Positions 35,556-47,718 of a stretch of DNA of 64,000 nucleotides are shown here, piece by piece (position 1 is the first letter of the stretch; every line of letters starts with the position of its first letter). Location: positions 27,845,191 through 27,909,190 of the forward strand of contig NC_088708.1 in assembly GCF_963576615.1 (NCBI RefSeq). The letters run 5' to 3'. This stretch comes from Watersipora subatra. Lineage: Eukaryota; Bryozoa; Gymnolaemata; Cheilostomatida; Watersiporidae. The translations under genes and the position numbers were made by a program. A model generated the notes under the pieces. The model did not search any database. It was not told the DNA's origin and saw only the letters and a program-made list of their open reading frames with translations.

Positions 35556-38500
35556 TTAGGAGTGGGGAATAGACTGTAGCCAACTGGCCACAGTGCTCGC
35601 CGAGTCAGCTTTTGGTAGAGAGTCTAAAGATGCCTGTGTCAGGTTACTCTGACTAGACATGGCAGGAGAACTGGCCTCTTGGGGCGAGTTGTAGCTGACC
35701 ACAGGGGGTGCAGCTACGTGTGTGTTAGGCTGGCTCGCAGCAACAGACGTATGCAAAGCAGCCGCAGCAGCAACTGCTTGTTGATGGGCAATCTGAGGAG
35801 CAGGAACACCTGAATAACCATTGGTCATAAATGAATTAGTCGTAGGAAGATAACTCCAATAGCATGAATATTGTGGATAGGCAGACATGGAAGTCGGAGT
35901 GTTTCCATTATTGTATGATGGCATCACACCATATCCATTCCAATCCGAGCGTTCCTGTTTGACAGTGGACTGTGCTGTAGAAGGCATGACCATACTGGGA
36001 TTGACGCCATTCATAGAATGAGGAATAGAGGGACCTGGCGCCATTGATTGTTGCTGTTGAAGCATCGAGTGTTGGGCATTAATAGTTTGTTGAATGATGG
36101 CTGCCAACTCTTTGTCATGACAAGTATCAACCACTTCGCGTTTAATGTTGAAGTCAGTGTCAGGCTGGCCATTATGCATTTGCTGCGGTGGTATGCCTGC
36201 TTGTTGATGATGAGGCATACTGGTTACATAGTGCGGCTGAGCTGCCATGTGGTTGATACCACTCGTTTCATTTATTAGCATAGGTGCAGCAGCATGAGTG
36301 TTGTCAGCAGCAGCAGGGGCAGTAGCAGCAGGTTTTTCTTTCTTTGCTTTGGCACGAGATTTTCTTGGTTTTGTAACTTTAGCCGTAGCAGTGGGAGCCT
36401 GCTGATTGTTAGTTTCAGCAGCCTGTGGAGTGCCTTCAGTGACCTCCGTTGGTTCACTCTTCACTTCCTTTTTAACTTTCTGCGGAGCAGTAACGAGCTT
36501 GAAGTCAGGAAAAGTAACGGTAGTCCTATCGATACCGTTAACTGTACCATAGGCCCGTATGTGGTCCCTTACACGTTTCAGTGCTTCAAAAAAAGGTACC
36601 TTGTCTATAGCTCGAGGAAGTTGTGTACATCGAGCGCTTGAAGATGGATTGACAAACACAACCTACAACACACCAAAGCCAATGTTGATGAGATAAACAC
36701 TTTTCTGTGACTCGAATCACCTTACAGTCTCCGGTAAGTCATACAAAATCAACAAAAGATAATAATTAACATTAGACATTGAGCACGATATATAGCTATG
36801 TGCAACTTATAAAAGCGTGTCTGATTTGAAGGTGTGGCTTCGAACTACTGAGAGCAATAATGTAAGCAGTAAAATGTTCGAAAGGCGCTTAGGAAGGCAT
36901 TAGTATCTAGATTCTAGAATAACATGTTAGCATTTAATAGAAAACAATTGTTCATCCCTTGTTACACGTTTCTTATTTGTTCACAACTGTTTTCGCTAAG
37001 AACAATATACATTATTACAAGTTGCCAGTAATCATACGGCTGCCATTGCACCTTGTCACCAAATAAAATAGAAAGTAATTTTACTTGGTTTTATCAGATA
37101 GTTTTATTAGCCGATTATTCCAACTCAAATGAAAAATAGAAACAGCTAACTAAGAAATGGCTATGCACACCGATGAAATGCGTCGGTTGCATAGCCAAAG
37201 CGCCAACGTGTTGTGGGCACTTTGTATCTAAACCAGCATGTTGGTCTACATCAGTACTGACACATTTGTGGTTAGCTGAAAATGGTGATTCCCAATTAAA
37301 GACCGGTTCACACTATATAGCTGTATCGCGGCGTTGATTCCACAATACTTCGGTGATCGTCTGTAATAACAATGTTCACACTATCACAAACCCATCCGCA
37401 TTTGCATTAGGAAATACTCCGTGATGTGACAAAGAAACCTTTTGGTTTTTTTCATGCTCGAATCAATTCTAGTCTTGCAGCAACTATCATAAACGGAAAT
37501 AAATCATGCTATCCACGACCGCGAATTACTATGGCTGAAATGGTGCACATTGTAGAGGCTGTCGTCGATGCTCGGCGAAAGTTTGCAAACTTTCTCGATG
37601 TATCCGCGTTGCTTCGTCGACGCTATCAGTTTCCGGTGCACACAGTCGCCGACAAACGCCGAAAGGACTACATCAAAATACGACGATATAGTGTGAACCA
37701 GGCGTAAGTCTCAATTTAAATTTAATAATTTCCAGCACAAGCTGATTGCATCACAGGTTTGCTATTGAACAATGAGAGGATCTCACACAAACAACTAATC
37801 ATTAATAGACAAGAATGTTCTCATGTGTAACAAATATGTGAAGGTCACTGACCTAAATTCAACCTGACCATAAAACATCAAATAACTTTTTTAGATAATT
37901 GAGTCTGCAGAAGTCTGAAGTTTTACTTTAGTTTTGTTCATCATATGAACGTATTTTTTACTTGACTGATTTTCATCAATTATGGGTCAAATTTTTTTTG
38001 AAGCAAAAATATAGCGACACAACTAGCTGGACAAGCCTTACCGCTAATACAAATTATCGATGATTCATATGAGAAACTTAAAGATACTTTTTGCATTCGT
38101 TACAAAATATCAAAAATATTTGGTGCGGAATGGGTACGCGACAAGCTCTTGAGTATCCACACAATTGGAGTTATCCTCTGCATACCATTTTCAGTGATGT
38201 GACTGACAATCTATGGATGACCTTCCAATTAATACAATCAAACATTTTTAGCATACACCGAACACATAGGTTATAAAGCAATTGTTTCATTATTGTGGCC
38301 GAAACGTGTTACCATATTTTTTGTGGTAACAAAAAATAGTGAAGGGTGCACAACTAGAATCCAATGATTGTAGCTGTACCCCAATCGCGTACCATCTACA
38401 CAGAGGCTATACGAAAACATCCCAATTTGCCAGTGATACTTTAACTACAATAATTAAAAACCTAGTGAGGGCTTGGTGACCTTCACATGACTGAAACCAA

Positions 38501-41500
38501 CTCTCATTGGTCAATTCATTAGTCAACACAAAACCATTTAGTAGCATTGGTATGTGTAGCCACAACAGATATGTACTCTATGCGACATTAACTATGCATT
38601 ATATCAGTGTGTAGCCATGCATTTATTCTCTGTGGATATATTTTCTCGCTAGAGACATAGTTGCTTCAATAAAACACGGCTTTATAGACCTATCCATTTC
38701 CATATCTCTAGACTAATAAAAAAAACTCCTACTGCTGTATGACATGTTGGAAAAAGCATGCGTAACAGAAAGACAATATGAATTACTACAGTTAACCCTC
38801 AGTTTGCATCTACTTAAAGGAACTATTAGCAATAGACTCACGGTGTCTGGACAACCAGGGAAAGGGTCTGGCTGTAGGCCAAAGTTGAAGTTTTTATGGC
38901 CACAAAAGACTTCATATATTCCCTTGCCATTGAACAGGGCTATCTTTGGCAGGTACTTTAGCATCTTTTCCTTGAGTATTAATCCTCCTTCATAAATCTC
39001 TTTTCTGCATGAATACAAGTGAGTCATGTGACAAATGAGTGGCAGTTCATGTCTAAAAATGTTAAGTTGAACAGGTGCTAAGTAGTGACACAACAAGCAG
39101 GTGATAAAACGAAAACTAAATCTAGTACGCACACACGTATCACAGTTTACACCTCAGCCAAGATAACCTGCAATAACTTCCTCAACTTTCCAAGGAGCAC
39201 AACAATGGTGTGATTATGAACTAAGCTCTCAAATTAATGCTCGGAAAAAATTGCGATCAAAATCTAGCAAGTCAGGTGGTTCAAACATTTTTATAGGAAA
39301 TCTCTACGACTGGCCCCTTATTTAAAATGTTTTATTTATCTGTCATGCCATCAAGTGATTGGCAGTCTGTCAGGTATAAAAAAATACTACTTCAGGTATT
39401 TGAGCAATGATTGAGCTGGATACCACTTTTAGATACCTCAGACAAAAAATTTTACAAATGCATCCAGCGAGCAATTTAAACAATGCTATAGCAATTGGCA
39501 GCAATAATGTCAGCGTGTGATAGTAGCAGACAACCTAATTTATACTTATACTTTATAACTCAATGTATAACTGTATGCCTACAGGTTGGCTCATTTATCG
39601 TGTGACTATTTGTGAGTTATCAAACCCTGCATAACAATTAATGTAATGATTGGAAGCGATTAGCGGTGATCACTTGCACTGATAAGATATGGGCACACAA
39701 GTCAAATGCAAAGTTGAAGCGTTTAAAAAAATGAATTAATGACCTTACTGCAAATACATAGTTTTAGGTAATATATTCATGAAATGTTTGATAAATGATT
39801 GAAATAAAACCACAATCTCGTCTTGCGTGCAATAATTACAAAATTCTACCTATCTTTAATTTGATTATTTCTTTAAAAACCACTCAAAATCCCTCACCAT
39901 CAATTGCTTTAATTCTCATACTTGAAAATGTTCAGGCATATATACTAAGTAACAAGAAATACATCCAATACATAAATTTCACATCCCATCAATTTTACTT
40001 TCTACAGCGCAAAAAGCTGATTATACAAATTTTATTAAAAAATTAGCTATATAGATAAAAATTTCCAAATATGAAATATATTTGAATTCTTCAATTTTTT
40101 ACTAAAATAACAATATATGACATTGTTAATCATATAAGACTAAGAGTCAGAGTATCAGGCCTTAGAATGTCTGCACTCTGCAGCATTATGAGGTTACCCC
40201 GTGAAAGTTTAAAGGGAGAGACGCAAGCAGCAGAGCTTGCAAGGTCTAGTCAATATTTGATCGCTATGCCAATAAGCTAACCAACAATAGAAATTACATG
40301 GGAGATAACTAGCAAACAGACAGCAAATGCAAAATATGCAAAAATGATAAAAAGCTACATAAAAATAGAACAGATTAAGACAAGCCAATGCTAGGCCGAG
40401 CCACGCATTCGAATAATGATCATCTTGCATTCCGATATATTATAAGGTACACAGCATCAAATTATCTTAGCAATTGCTTCTACTGGTTACTTCTAGTTAC
40501 TTCTGCTAGTTACTGCCATTTGTAAAGATAGCCGATGACAAATTATGACGCTACAATGTTGTGTGGTGACATGGTAAACAATATGTTTTATGTGTGGTGA
40601 TAGAGCGAACACCAAGGTTATGCAATGGTGAGTACTGCTACATAATGGCTACAAATTGTGAGAATGTAAGTGTCTATATATTAGAACAGTGACAGAATAA
40701 GTAACTATGGCAAAAGTTGTGACAACAGTGAGAGAGCCTAGTAAATCATGACAATTGCCATGCGATAAACAAGCGTGGCGACCGATTAAACAAAACCAAG
40801 TGCCATGTTGTCAAGGCACTCACCTGGTCAAGTCAGCGCTGCCCCTTGTAGTCCTGGCAACAATGTTTGTAAATCCAATCCCAAAATTTTGAAGTTCAGC
40901 ATCCTGAAGCGCATTCATTGGCTCAGGAATCATGCCAGACAAGTAGAGACATTTCCCTGTTCCATATAAAGTTTTATGAATGCTGGTGGAACCAAAAGAG
41001 ACATCAAACATCAATAATTAATGGGTCTGAACAGTGTAACTACATGTGTCAACTTGATACATAAGCATTGACCCCCTCCAATTACGTTTCATGGCAATGA
41101 TCCATATCTAGAGCATTATATGTAGCCTTTATATAGACGTGTAAAACTTTTCTCAGCACACTTCTATAAATAAATACAGCGCATATCTTCCACCCACTTC
41201 TAAAACACTGCGACATTGAGACAGCATTTTCAAATACAGTATGCCATCTCATAATACTTGTTTAGCTGAAGAGTAACTGGTTGATTTGACAGAGGTAAGT
41301 GATGCGATCCAAACAATATAAGGTAGACTGCTAGGAACTGGAATAGCATATCTAAGAGTAGGTGCTGACTCACAAAAATGGTTGCCTGGCCCGGCATAGT
41401 GGTGTTGTACATAGGCTGCTGTCAGTCCTGGATTGATACCCACCTAAAACCAAACATGGATTCATGACTGGCTAGGTGCATTAATCAATCATAAACTCAT

Positions 41501-44384
41501 GGTGATTTGATGCATAAATAGGAACAACAAAAGAGTTTGGCCTGAAATCCCACGGCAAAGGAACAATAATGCGGATTGATTCGGCCAGCAATGAGATTAG
41601 CGATTCATTGCTTTCTTAGCCATAGTCAATGAGAGAACCAGGCAAAGACTAGCTCTAAACTATGCTTATAGATTACGTGCTAGTAGGCAGTAGATGGTAG
41701 GTAGACAAGAAATCATGCTAGCGTGAGGCTTTCATCTAGCTTATTCATCAGCCTCTGAAGTCTAGCGAAACAATACACACTAATTCTCATGAATGCGGCG
41801 AAGATACATTAGCAGCAGCAAATCATCAGCCAGTATCGCTAACAAAGCCGATATAGCTGACAAGCTCGCAGTGACTGGTGTGATACCACATGCATGATAC
41901 AGGTCAAACTACGACACGCTGAGAGGCAACAATGGCTATTTATTCATTTATCCGCATACAAGACCAACAATTGTATCCACAAAAATTCCATGAGTATAGC
42001 GGATGATTATGGTCACAGCCTTGTGGAGTAGAGCAGAGAGCCAGGATAAGAATGACACCCTGTGTCACTAACAAAATCAATTACTGAAACCAAATCTATT
42101 GTATCACTTGAGAAAGAAAAATTTGAATAAAACGTGATTCAGTATATTACAACCACAAATCTAGCGACTCTTATAGGCCTAGGAGTAAAAGCTTTTTTTA
42201 TTTTCCAAAGCCCTTAAAACATTTTCTCAAAAATTAATTCACAGAGAAACACTTTCTTTTGTATGAAAGAAATGCTAAGGCATAGTTAAAATGGCACCTG
42301 TATTCACTGATTAAGTGTAAGTTAGAAGCACTTAAATGCTACAAGTATTAGTGAGAAAAAAGCTTACATCAGACCTACCAACTAGCTATGGTGAGATTTA
42401 ACAAATCTTAGCAATTAGTGTATACATCAATCTAGGAGGAATCAAATGCTTAACAAATATTTTCCTTTTGGCAGTCTAACAGCCAACCAAAGCTAATCAC
42501 CAAAGGAAGCTCAATTGGCCTATAAAACCTACTTTAGTTCAGATCTACAGATTTGAGTGGCTAACACTCTAAAAACCACTGATGACCTGTAGTCACCTTG
42601 ATAGAATACCGAGTATGATGAACACAGCTACAAATATTTCATATGAAGTAGAGCGAGGGAAACTTCCCTAATAGGAGCAGTAAGTAATGACATGCTTTTG
42701 TCATGTAGCGACAATGCTTGGTAGCGTTCTCATGTTATCTGGTAGAGTAACACACCCCCAGGACTAGTTTTTTACAAGCTACCTTAGGTGGTCTTAACAC
42801 TTATCAAGGGCTTCTTCTGGAACTGTCAGGTTAACCCGAAGGGATACATTTTGCGACACGTCCAGTCTGACAGAGCCAGATGGACAGAGATGGACATGAT
42901 GACAGAAATGGATTTTTAACGTGCCCATGTTGTCAGAGTGGTACATGGAGCCTCCAAGTTATGGTCTAGATCCGCAAGACCCAGCAATTTAAGGAAAATT
43001 GCTGGGTCTTTCGGATCTAGTCTAATACGATCAAACACCCTCAAAACCGACTCTGCAAATATGTGCTGAAAATTATGAGTTGAACAACATATCCCAGAAT
43101 GCACCAAATAAGAAGGATTTAGGGCATTCAGAAAGCTATACTCAACCCTTTTTATTCACCATACAAAACCTATTAAGGTTACATATTTTAAACTACCAAG
43201 CTAATATTAACGAAGAGATTTGGACTACCAGATATACACTCTTTACCAAGCGATTTACTGCATACTATGGAATATGATGGCTAAATATAGCGTCAACATA
43301 CAAAGCGAATTTGTGATGATGCCTTCATTAAATAAATTAATAAAAGGCAAATGGTTAGAAAAAAAGTGCCCAAAAAGAGGCAAGCCCTATCTGAAGAGAG
43401 AAGAAACTTACGGTAAAAAAAGAAACACAGGGAGGAATAAGAGCCGGCATGACTGTGTGGGCGGGACAGACAGGGCAGGCAAGACTAAACAATAAAGTTG
43501 CCCGAGTACAAAAACATCAAGTCAAAATAGTATACAGAAGTATGTAGACCAGAGGCAAGTGTTTCAAGAAAAGCTGGTTATGGTAACAAAGAAAAAGTCA
43601 AAATTAAGAAGTTAAATATTCAGATATGATTAAATAAAACTTGATCAGAAAACTAACCAAATGGAGTGGTCTACTCAAAAGAGAGATGTACAACTCACAA
43701 TGAGAATATCCAAGTCCTCCCTTACATGATCTGGTAATACTCTAGTTAGCACCTCTTCTTCTGTTGTTCCTAAAATAAAAATGTAAAAGTAAAAGCATAC
43801 TAAAACACGGTAAAGAAAAGGGTAGGAAGAATGGCTGCAAGCTGTAGGTCACATACAATATTAGCAATATGTCATGGTGAATTGGTGACATACCTTTAAA
43901 TCTGTCCCTTTTTTTCTTTTGAACTGGCATGTGATCACCAATCTGTGATTGTGGAGCTATGCTAGGGTCCAAGTTAGCAACAGGTTCCGTTTTAACTTTT
44001 TTTATTTTAGGCGCCCCACTAGGCTTTCGAGTGTTTGACCTTTTTTGTTTCTGCGGGTGAGCCGCATTGTCTGTAGGTTGAGGAGGAGGTATATTGTCTG
44101 TAACTTGTGGACTAGATGTCATCTGAACTGTTGATGCGGCTTGTGCCTGTGCCAACCCATTTTGTATTGGGTAGCCACTATTCATGTAACCCGGATCTAA
44201 GATCTCTTCTTTAAAAAGCCTAAATCGTATTAAAAAAACATCATAAAAATGAGTTTTTCATACAACAATGGCTGAAAAGCAGTTGGACATTTTTAGAGTA
44301 CCTTGAACAAGAGGTTTGTGCCATTGGATACCCTTGAGGTATTCCTCCAACGGCAACCGGAACACAGTTTGCCGCAGCAGACAT
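35556..44384 (-). CDS. TDG: G/T mismatch-specific thymine DNA glycosylase, complete, with long low-complexity C-terminal tail
   Basis: Exons in transcript order: 44384-44302, 44219-43894, 43769-43699, 41443-41374, 40956-40824, 39004-38842, 36662-35556 (stop TAA). The phases match and give 650 aa; human TDG is 410. It is a nuclear base-excision enzyme removing T or U opposite G and, in vertebrates, the TET products 5fC and 5caC. Residues 1-132 are disordered and Lys/Pro-rich with a VKTE site (103-106). The catalytic core runs about 133-325: DRFKG entry, GINPGL with catalytic-position N164 (human N140), [18 protein letters not shown]-like [23 protein letters not shown], and the finger loop NPSSSARC (287-294) with R293 at the human R275 position. 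The tail (about 326-650) is Ala/Gln/Ser/Pro-rich, with further SUMO-consensus sites at 345-352, 455-458 and 516-519. The last exon alone encodes the finger loop and whole tail. The upstream leader probably contains a spliced UTR. Confidence 0.94.
37297..37707. mobile_element. MITE with GGTTCACACTATAT-type ends, short copy
   Basis: The ends GACCGGTTCACACTATATAG and (inverted) GCCTGGTTCACACTATATCGTC. The inside closely matches 4091-4771 (CACAATACTTCGGTGATCGTCTG, AAATCATGCTATCCACGAC). It is shorter than that copy because of internal deletions. Confidence 0.75.
37735..38620. repeat. Diverged dispersed repeat, copy 2
   Basis: Counterpart of 1325-1850 in the same orientation. The MITE at 37297-37707 lies immediately upstream, apparently inside this longer repeat. 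The region is upstream of the last TDG exon, in the intron. Confidence 0.4.
42966..43020. repeat. 25-bp hairpin with one mismatch
   Basis: CTAGATCCGCAAGACCCAGC plus ATTT (42966-42990) pairs with 42996-43020 across loop AAGGA, with a single C/T mismatch. In a TDG intron. Confidence 0.9.
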
Positions 44385-45570
44385 TTCATTCTTTTTCTGT
44401 TAGCGTTTCATGTGAACGTTCATACCTCCTGTAAAACAAAGATTTTATGTTTTGGTGTTGCATTGGCGTTCATAATACATTCTTAATGCTTAAAAGTTGC
44501 CGCTGGCCTTAAAATTGGAAGATCTTCTTTGTGATCTTTACAACAATGAAAATTGCATCAAAGCTGAAGTGAATAATGAGAGGTATTCCAATAATAATTG
44601 TAATAATGGTATTCCAAGTGAATAATAAGAGAGCTTTTGTAATTATCTTTGAAGAGAATTGTTAAACCATATCAAACCTAAAGACCAGTTACAAGCCAAC
44701 AATGACGATTTCATCGAATGGCCTTCGCACCAAAATCAACCAGTTCAGAATATACTAGTCAGCGGTAAGATAACTAAAACTTCATTAAAATTAAACAAAC
44801 TAGAATGCAGCAGTTTATCACAAAGAGCTGTTGTTGGTTAATAGTCATGATAAGCCGACTTTACCTTACTTAAATCATGCTTGGTACAAACTTTAATGTA
44901 GACCTACTAAACAAGATTGATCTAACCTTGGTATCTATCAATGCTTAGCAAAATAGTTATTATTAGTCATGTTTTAATGTTTTTTAGTCAAAAGTGTCAA
45001 TAAAATTGGCAACTAAACGTGGTGAACCTATAGCTCGATGTTTGTGGTTGACCAATATGTTAATAACTTGATATGCAGTGGTTGGTATGTTTATGTCAAT
45101 CTCTCTATTTGTATAAATGGTAATCAGAATAAAGTTTTAATCCTTGACCGTATTTTAAAAACACCCAAACAGTTATACAGAATGAGATAGCCTTTAAACT
45201 TGAATATTCGATCCTTTGGTCGTAAAGATACATTTGTACAACAAAACTTGTTTATCCTTTGAAGAAAGACCAAATAGCAGATTAATTTGATAACTTGATT
45301 TCCGAACAAACTAAAGCTTAATTACTTAACGCCATTTGTATAAATATAGCTCCAAAAAGTCAATTTTAGTAAAGCTTTCATGAAACAATCACAATTAATC
45401 TACCATTGTACTCCTCCATCTAAGCTATCGAGCTTCGTTGTCTACTGACCGATGTTCTGAAGAAAGGCTGAGCGCTTATAGCCTGTTGCACCAGTTCTTT
45501 TAGTTACTCTGAAAAAAATTATTTGCAACATTTAAATAAATATGGATCGCAAGCTAAAACATTAGCCAAT
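44385..45570. promoter_or_regulatory. TDG upstream region
   Basis: Acceptor-like sites CTAACAG (just upstream of the ATG) and TTTTACAG suggest a spliced leader. No coding exon seen. Short open frame 44659-44841 (plus) is not supported. Confidence 0.3.
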
Positions 45571-45576
45571 AGAATT

Positions 45577-45876
45577 TTAAAATGCCAGTATCTGCGTAGC
45601 AAATATTTTGCCTGGAAGTTGGTGATGGATTTTGTGTAGTTGGTCGGTACGGGCTTTAAAAAGGTCGCCGTCGACTGCAATAAGAGAGTTATCTTCCGCT
45701 CTATGTATTACTTGCTTGTTGAAAACCGCTATCCTCTGCGACATCGTCATCCTGCCCGGTGCATGAACTGCAAGGTACCTATAAATGTTATCCGGTGGGG
45801 CTGTTTTGCGTTCGTAATTTATGTGTGTGCGAAGCACATCGGTATGAACGATATTTTTGTTGTAAATATCTGAATA
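45577..45876 (-). CDS. Candidate orphan exon or small gene fragment, 100 codons
   Basis: A 100-codon open stretch on the minus strand begins after an acceptor-like TTTATACAG at 45877 and ends at TAA 45577. It is visibly richer in CpG than its surroundings. The translation reads like ordinary protein (for example VHTDVLRTHINYERKTAPP, then HAPGRMTMSQRIAVFNKQ), and residues are not biased as in repeat translations. No upstream exon was found and no in-frame ATG precedes most of it; the first Met lies about half-way. It sits 1.2 kb upstream of TDG on the same strand, so it could be a separate small gene, a decayed gene fragment, part of a transposon, or a CpG-rich TDG promoter/leader. I do not recognise the protein. 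The opposite strand is also open for 78 codons but reads less plausibly. Confidence 0.3.
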   Translation of the reverse strand, partial: YSDIYNKNIVHTDVLRTHINYERKTAPPDNIYRYLAVHAPGRMTMSQRIAVFNKQVIHRAEDNSLIAVDGDLFKARTDQLHKIHHQLPGKIFATQILAF

Positions 45877-46137
45877 CTGTATAAATATAATATATTAATA
45901 TAATGTATAATATAATGTAGAAATGTCAATATTACAGCTACCAAAACCTTTCCAAGTTTGTAGGTTTAATATTTTTCGTGTGTCCTACACATCATAACTC
46001 AAAATCGTCGCTTTCAAGATTTAGAATCATAGATGCGTTTGTATATCTGCTGGTTGTACTGCAAAACTAAACTTTTTTGTAAGAAATTTGAAACTTCACA
46101 AGACTGATAGTTGGTAGTAGCAATAACAGTAAGCTGC

Positions 46138-46731
46138 TAGTTTCTACATTGGCTGGAACAGGTGTCTGACAGCAAGTATCTAGGTGTGACGCTACAAGAC
46201 AATCTTAAATTCACCAAACATATAGACTCAAAAATCAACACCGCCAAATGGCAACTAGGGATCATCAAGCGTGCTTTGTACTGGGCTCCACAAAGAGCCA
46301 AAATACTAGCGTACAAATCACTATGTCTTCCCCACCTAGAGTATGCTGCTGCTGCTTGGGACCCTACAAACAAGCGCGAAGTAAGTAATCTAGAGATGGT
46401 ACAGAATCAAGCTATTCGGTTTATTGCTCAAATTAAAGGAACTAGAGGAGTAAGCGAAGCACGAGCGAAGCTTGACTTGCCAACTCTAGAGATAAGACGA
46501 CAGCACCAGCGCTTAAGACTTCTGATGAGAATACTCAGCAAAGAAGAAACTCACCCGGCATTAGTCAAATCCTATGACGAGCTAATGAACGTGGAGAGCA
46601 ACACGATAACCAGAGCTAGATCCAAAGGACAACCCACTTCCTTACAGACAAATAAAAATACATACCACAATAGCTTCCTACCACGGACAGTGCGGGAGCT
46701 CAAAGGAACGAGCCAACATATAACAGGTTAA
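46138..46731 (+). pseudogene. 5'-truncated non-LTR retrotransposon reverse transcriptase (jockey/CR1-like)
   Basis: About 197 open codons match the C-terminal thumb region of non-LTR reverse transcriptases. The hallmark motif SKYLGVTLQDNLKFTKHI is followed by LGIIKRALYWAP, AYKSLCLPHLEYAAAAWDP, a VQNQAIRFI segment and a typical SFLPRTVREL end, with stop at 46729-46731. Everything upstream (catalytic YADD region, endonuclease, ORF1) is absent, as expected for a 5'-truncated insertion. In-frame continuity over this length suggests a fairly recent copy. No poly-A tail or target duplication could be assigned with confidence. Confidence 0.85.
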
Positions 46732-47718
46732 CTCTACCTGTACTGACACCAAACAAACATTAATATTATATTAACTTCTCAGAAAACTGAATTAAAATAA
46801 GCAAAACCTAATTTATCATATGAGGCATACCCCTTACACCCCTAGGTGGTCCAGTATGATGTATTCTACGAGGTAACGAGGCTTATACTTACAATGTAAA
46901 ACATTATCCTAAAACAGTCCCAAATGTTATTCAACCTCCATAATAGCAAAACCTATTTCGCAATTCTACTAATTATAACATACTTGAATCAATAGATCAG
47001 CCACAAAATAACAGCTTTGCAATACGCAATTGAGTTGAGCAAGAGTTATCACTCCGTCATCATTGATATAACTATCAATGACAACTCAAAGTTTACACCC
47101 AGACTAAAAGAAAGGAAAATTGATTTCTGGGCTCAATGCATTAGCTTTTTTATGATAATGGTGCTCTAGTGGCTCGTAGGCCTGTTGAAATCCAGGCTGT
47201 AGGTTTGTGGGTGTTGCGAAACAATTATACGTATCTAAAAGTAGATATTAAAAAAACACGATGCCTTTGCTAGTTTCTAAAGATTTTAGGCATTGTCTCC
47301 ACACTTGTAGATATGCAACCACTATTAATGGTGATTCATCAAAACAATGTAAGTTGTAAACAATCAGAAGTTTGAAGCCGACAATTCCTACCTGAATAAT
47401 AAAATTCTACACAAAAAAGGGAAATGCCAATCATTTACGGAAACTTAAAGGTTAATCACTGGAGAAACCACTAATCAGAGTGAACTGCTAAGTTCATTTA
47501 CATTGCTAGCAAATTTTTTGTATGGTACTGTGACGTGGGCTATCTAAAATATGCAATCATACTTTGCAAGTATATGTGCTGAACTATTTATAGTCGATCA
47601 TAGATATCTCAAGTAGAGATAAAATCACTAATGTTGAGGTATTGAAAGCACAAGATTACTATTATTTAAAGCTATCCTTATTCATATGAATTAGACATGG
47701 TTCGGGCATGTTTAGATA

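Noticed and set aside
45640-45873. Plus-strand frame opposite the CpG-rich segment
   Set aside because: The minus-strand reading has a clean acceptor and a more ordinary amino-acid make-up.
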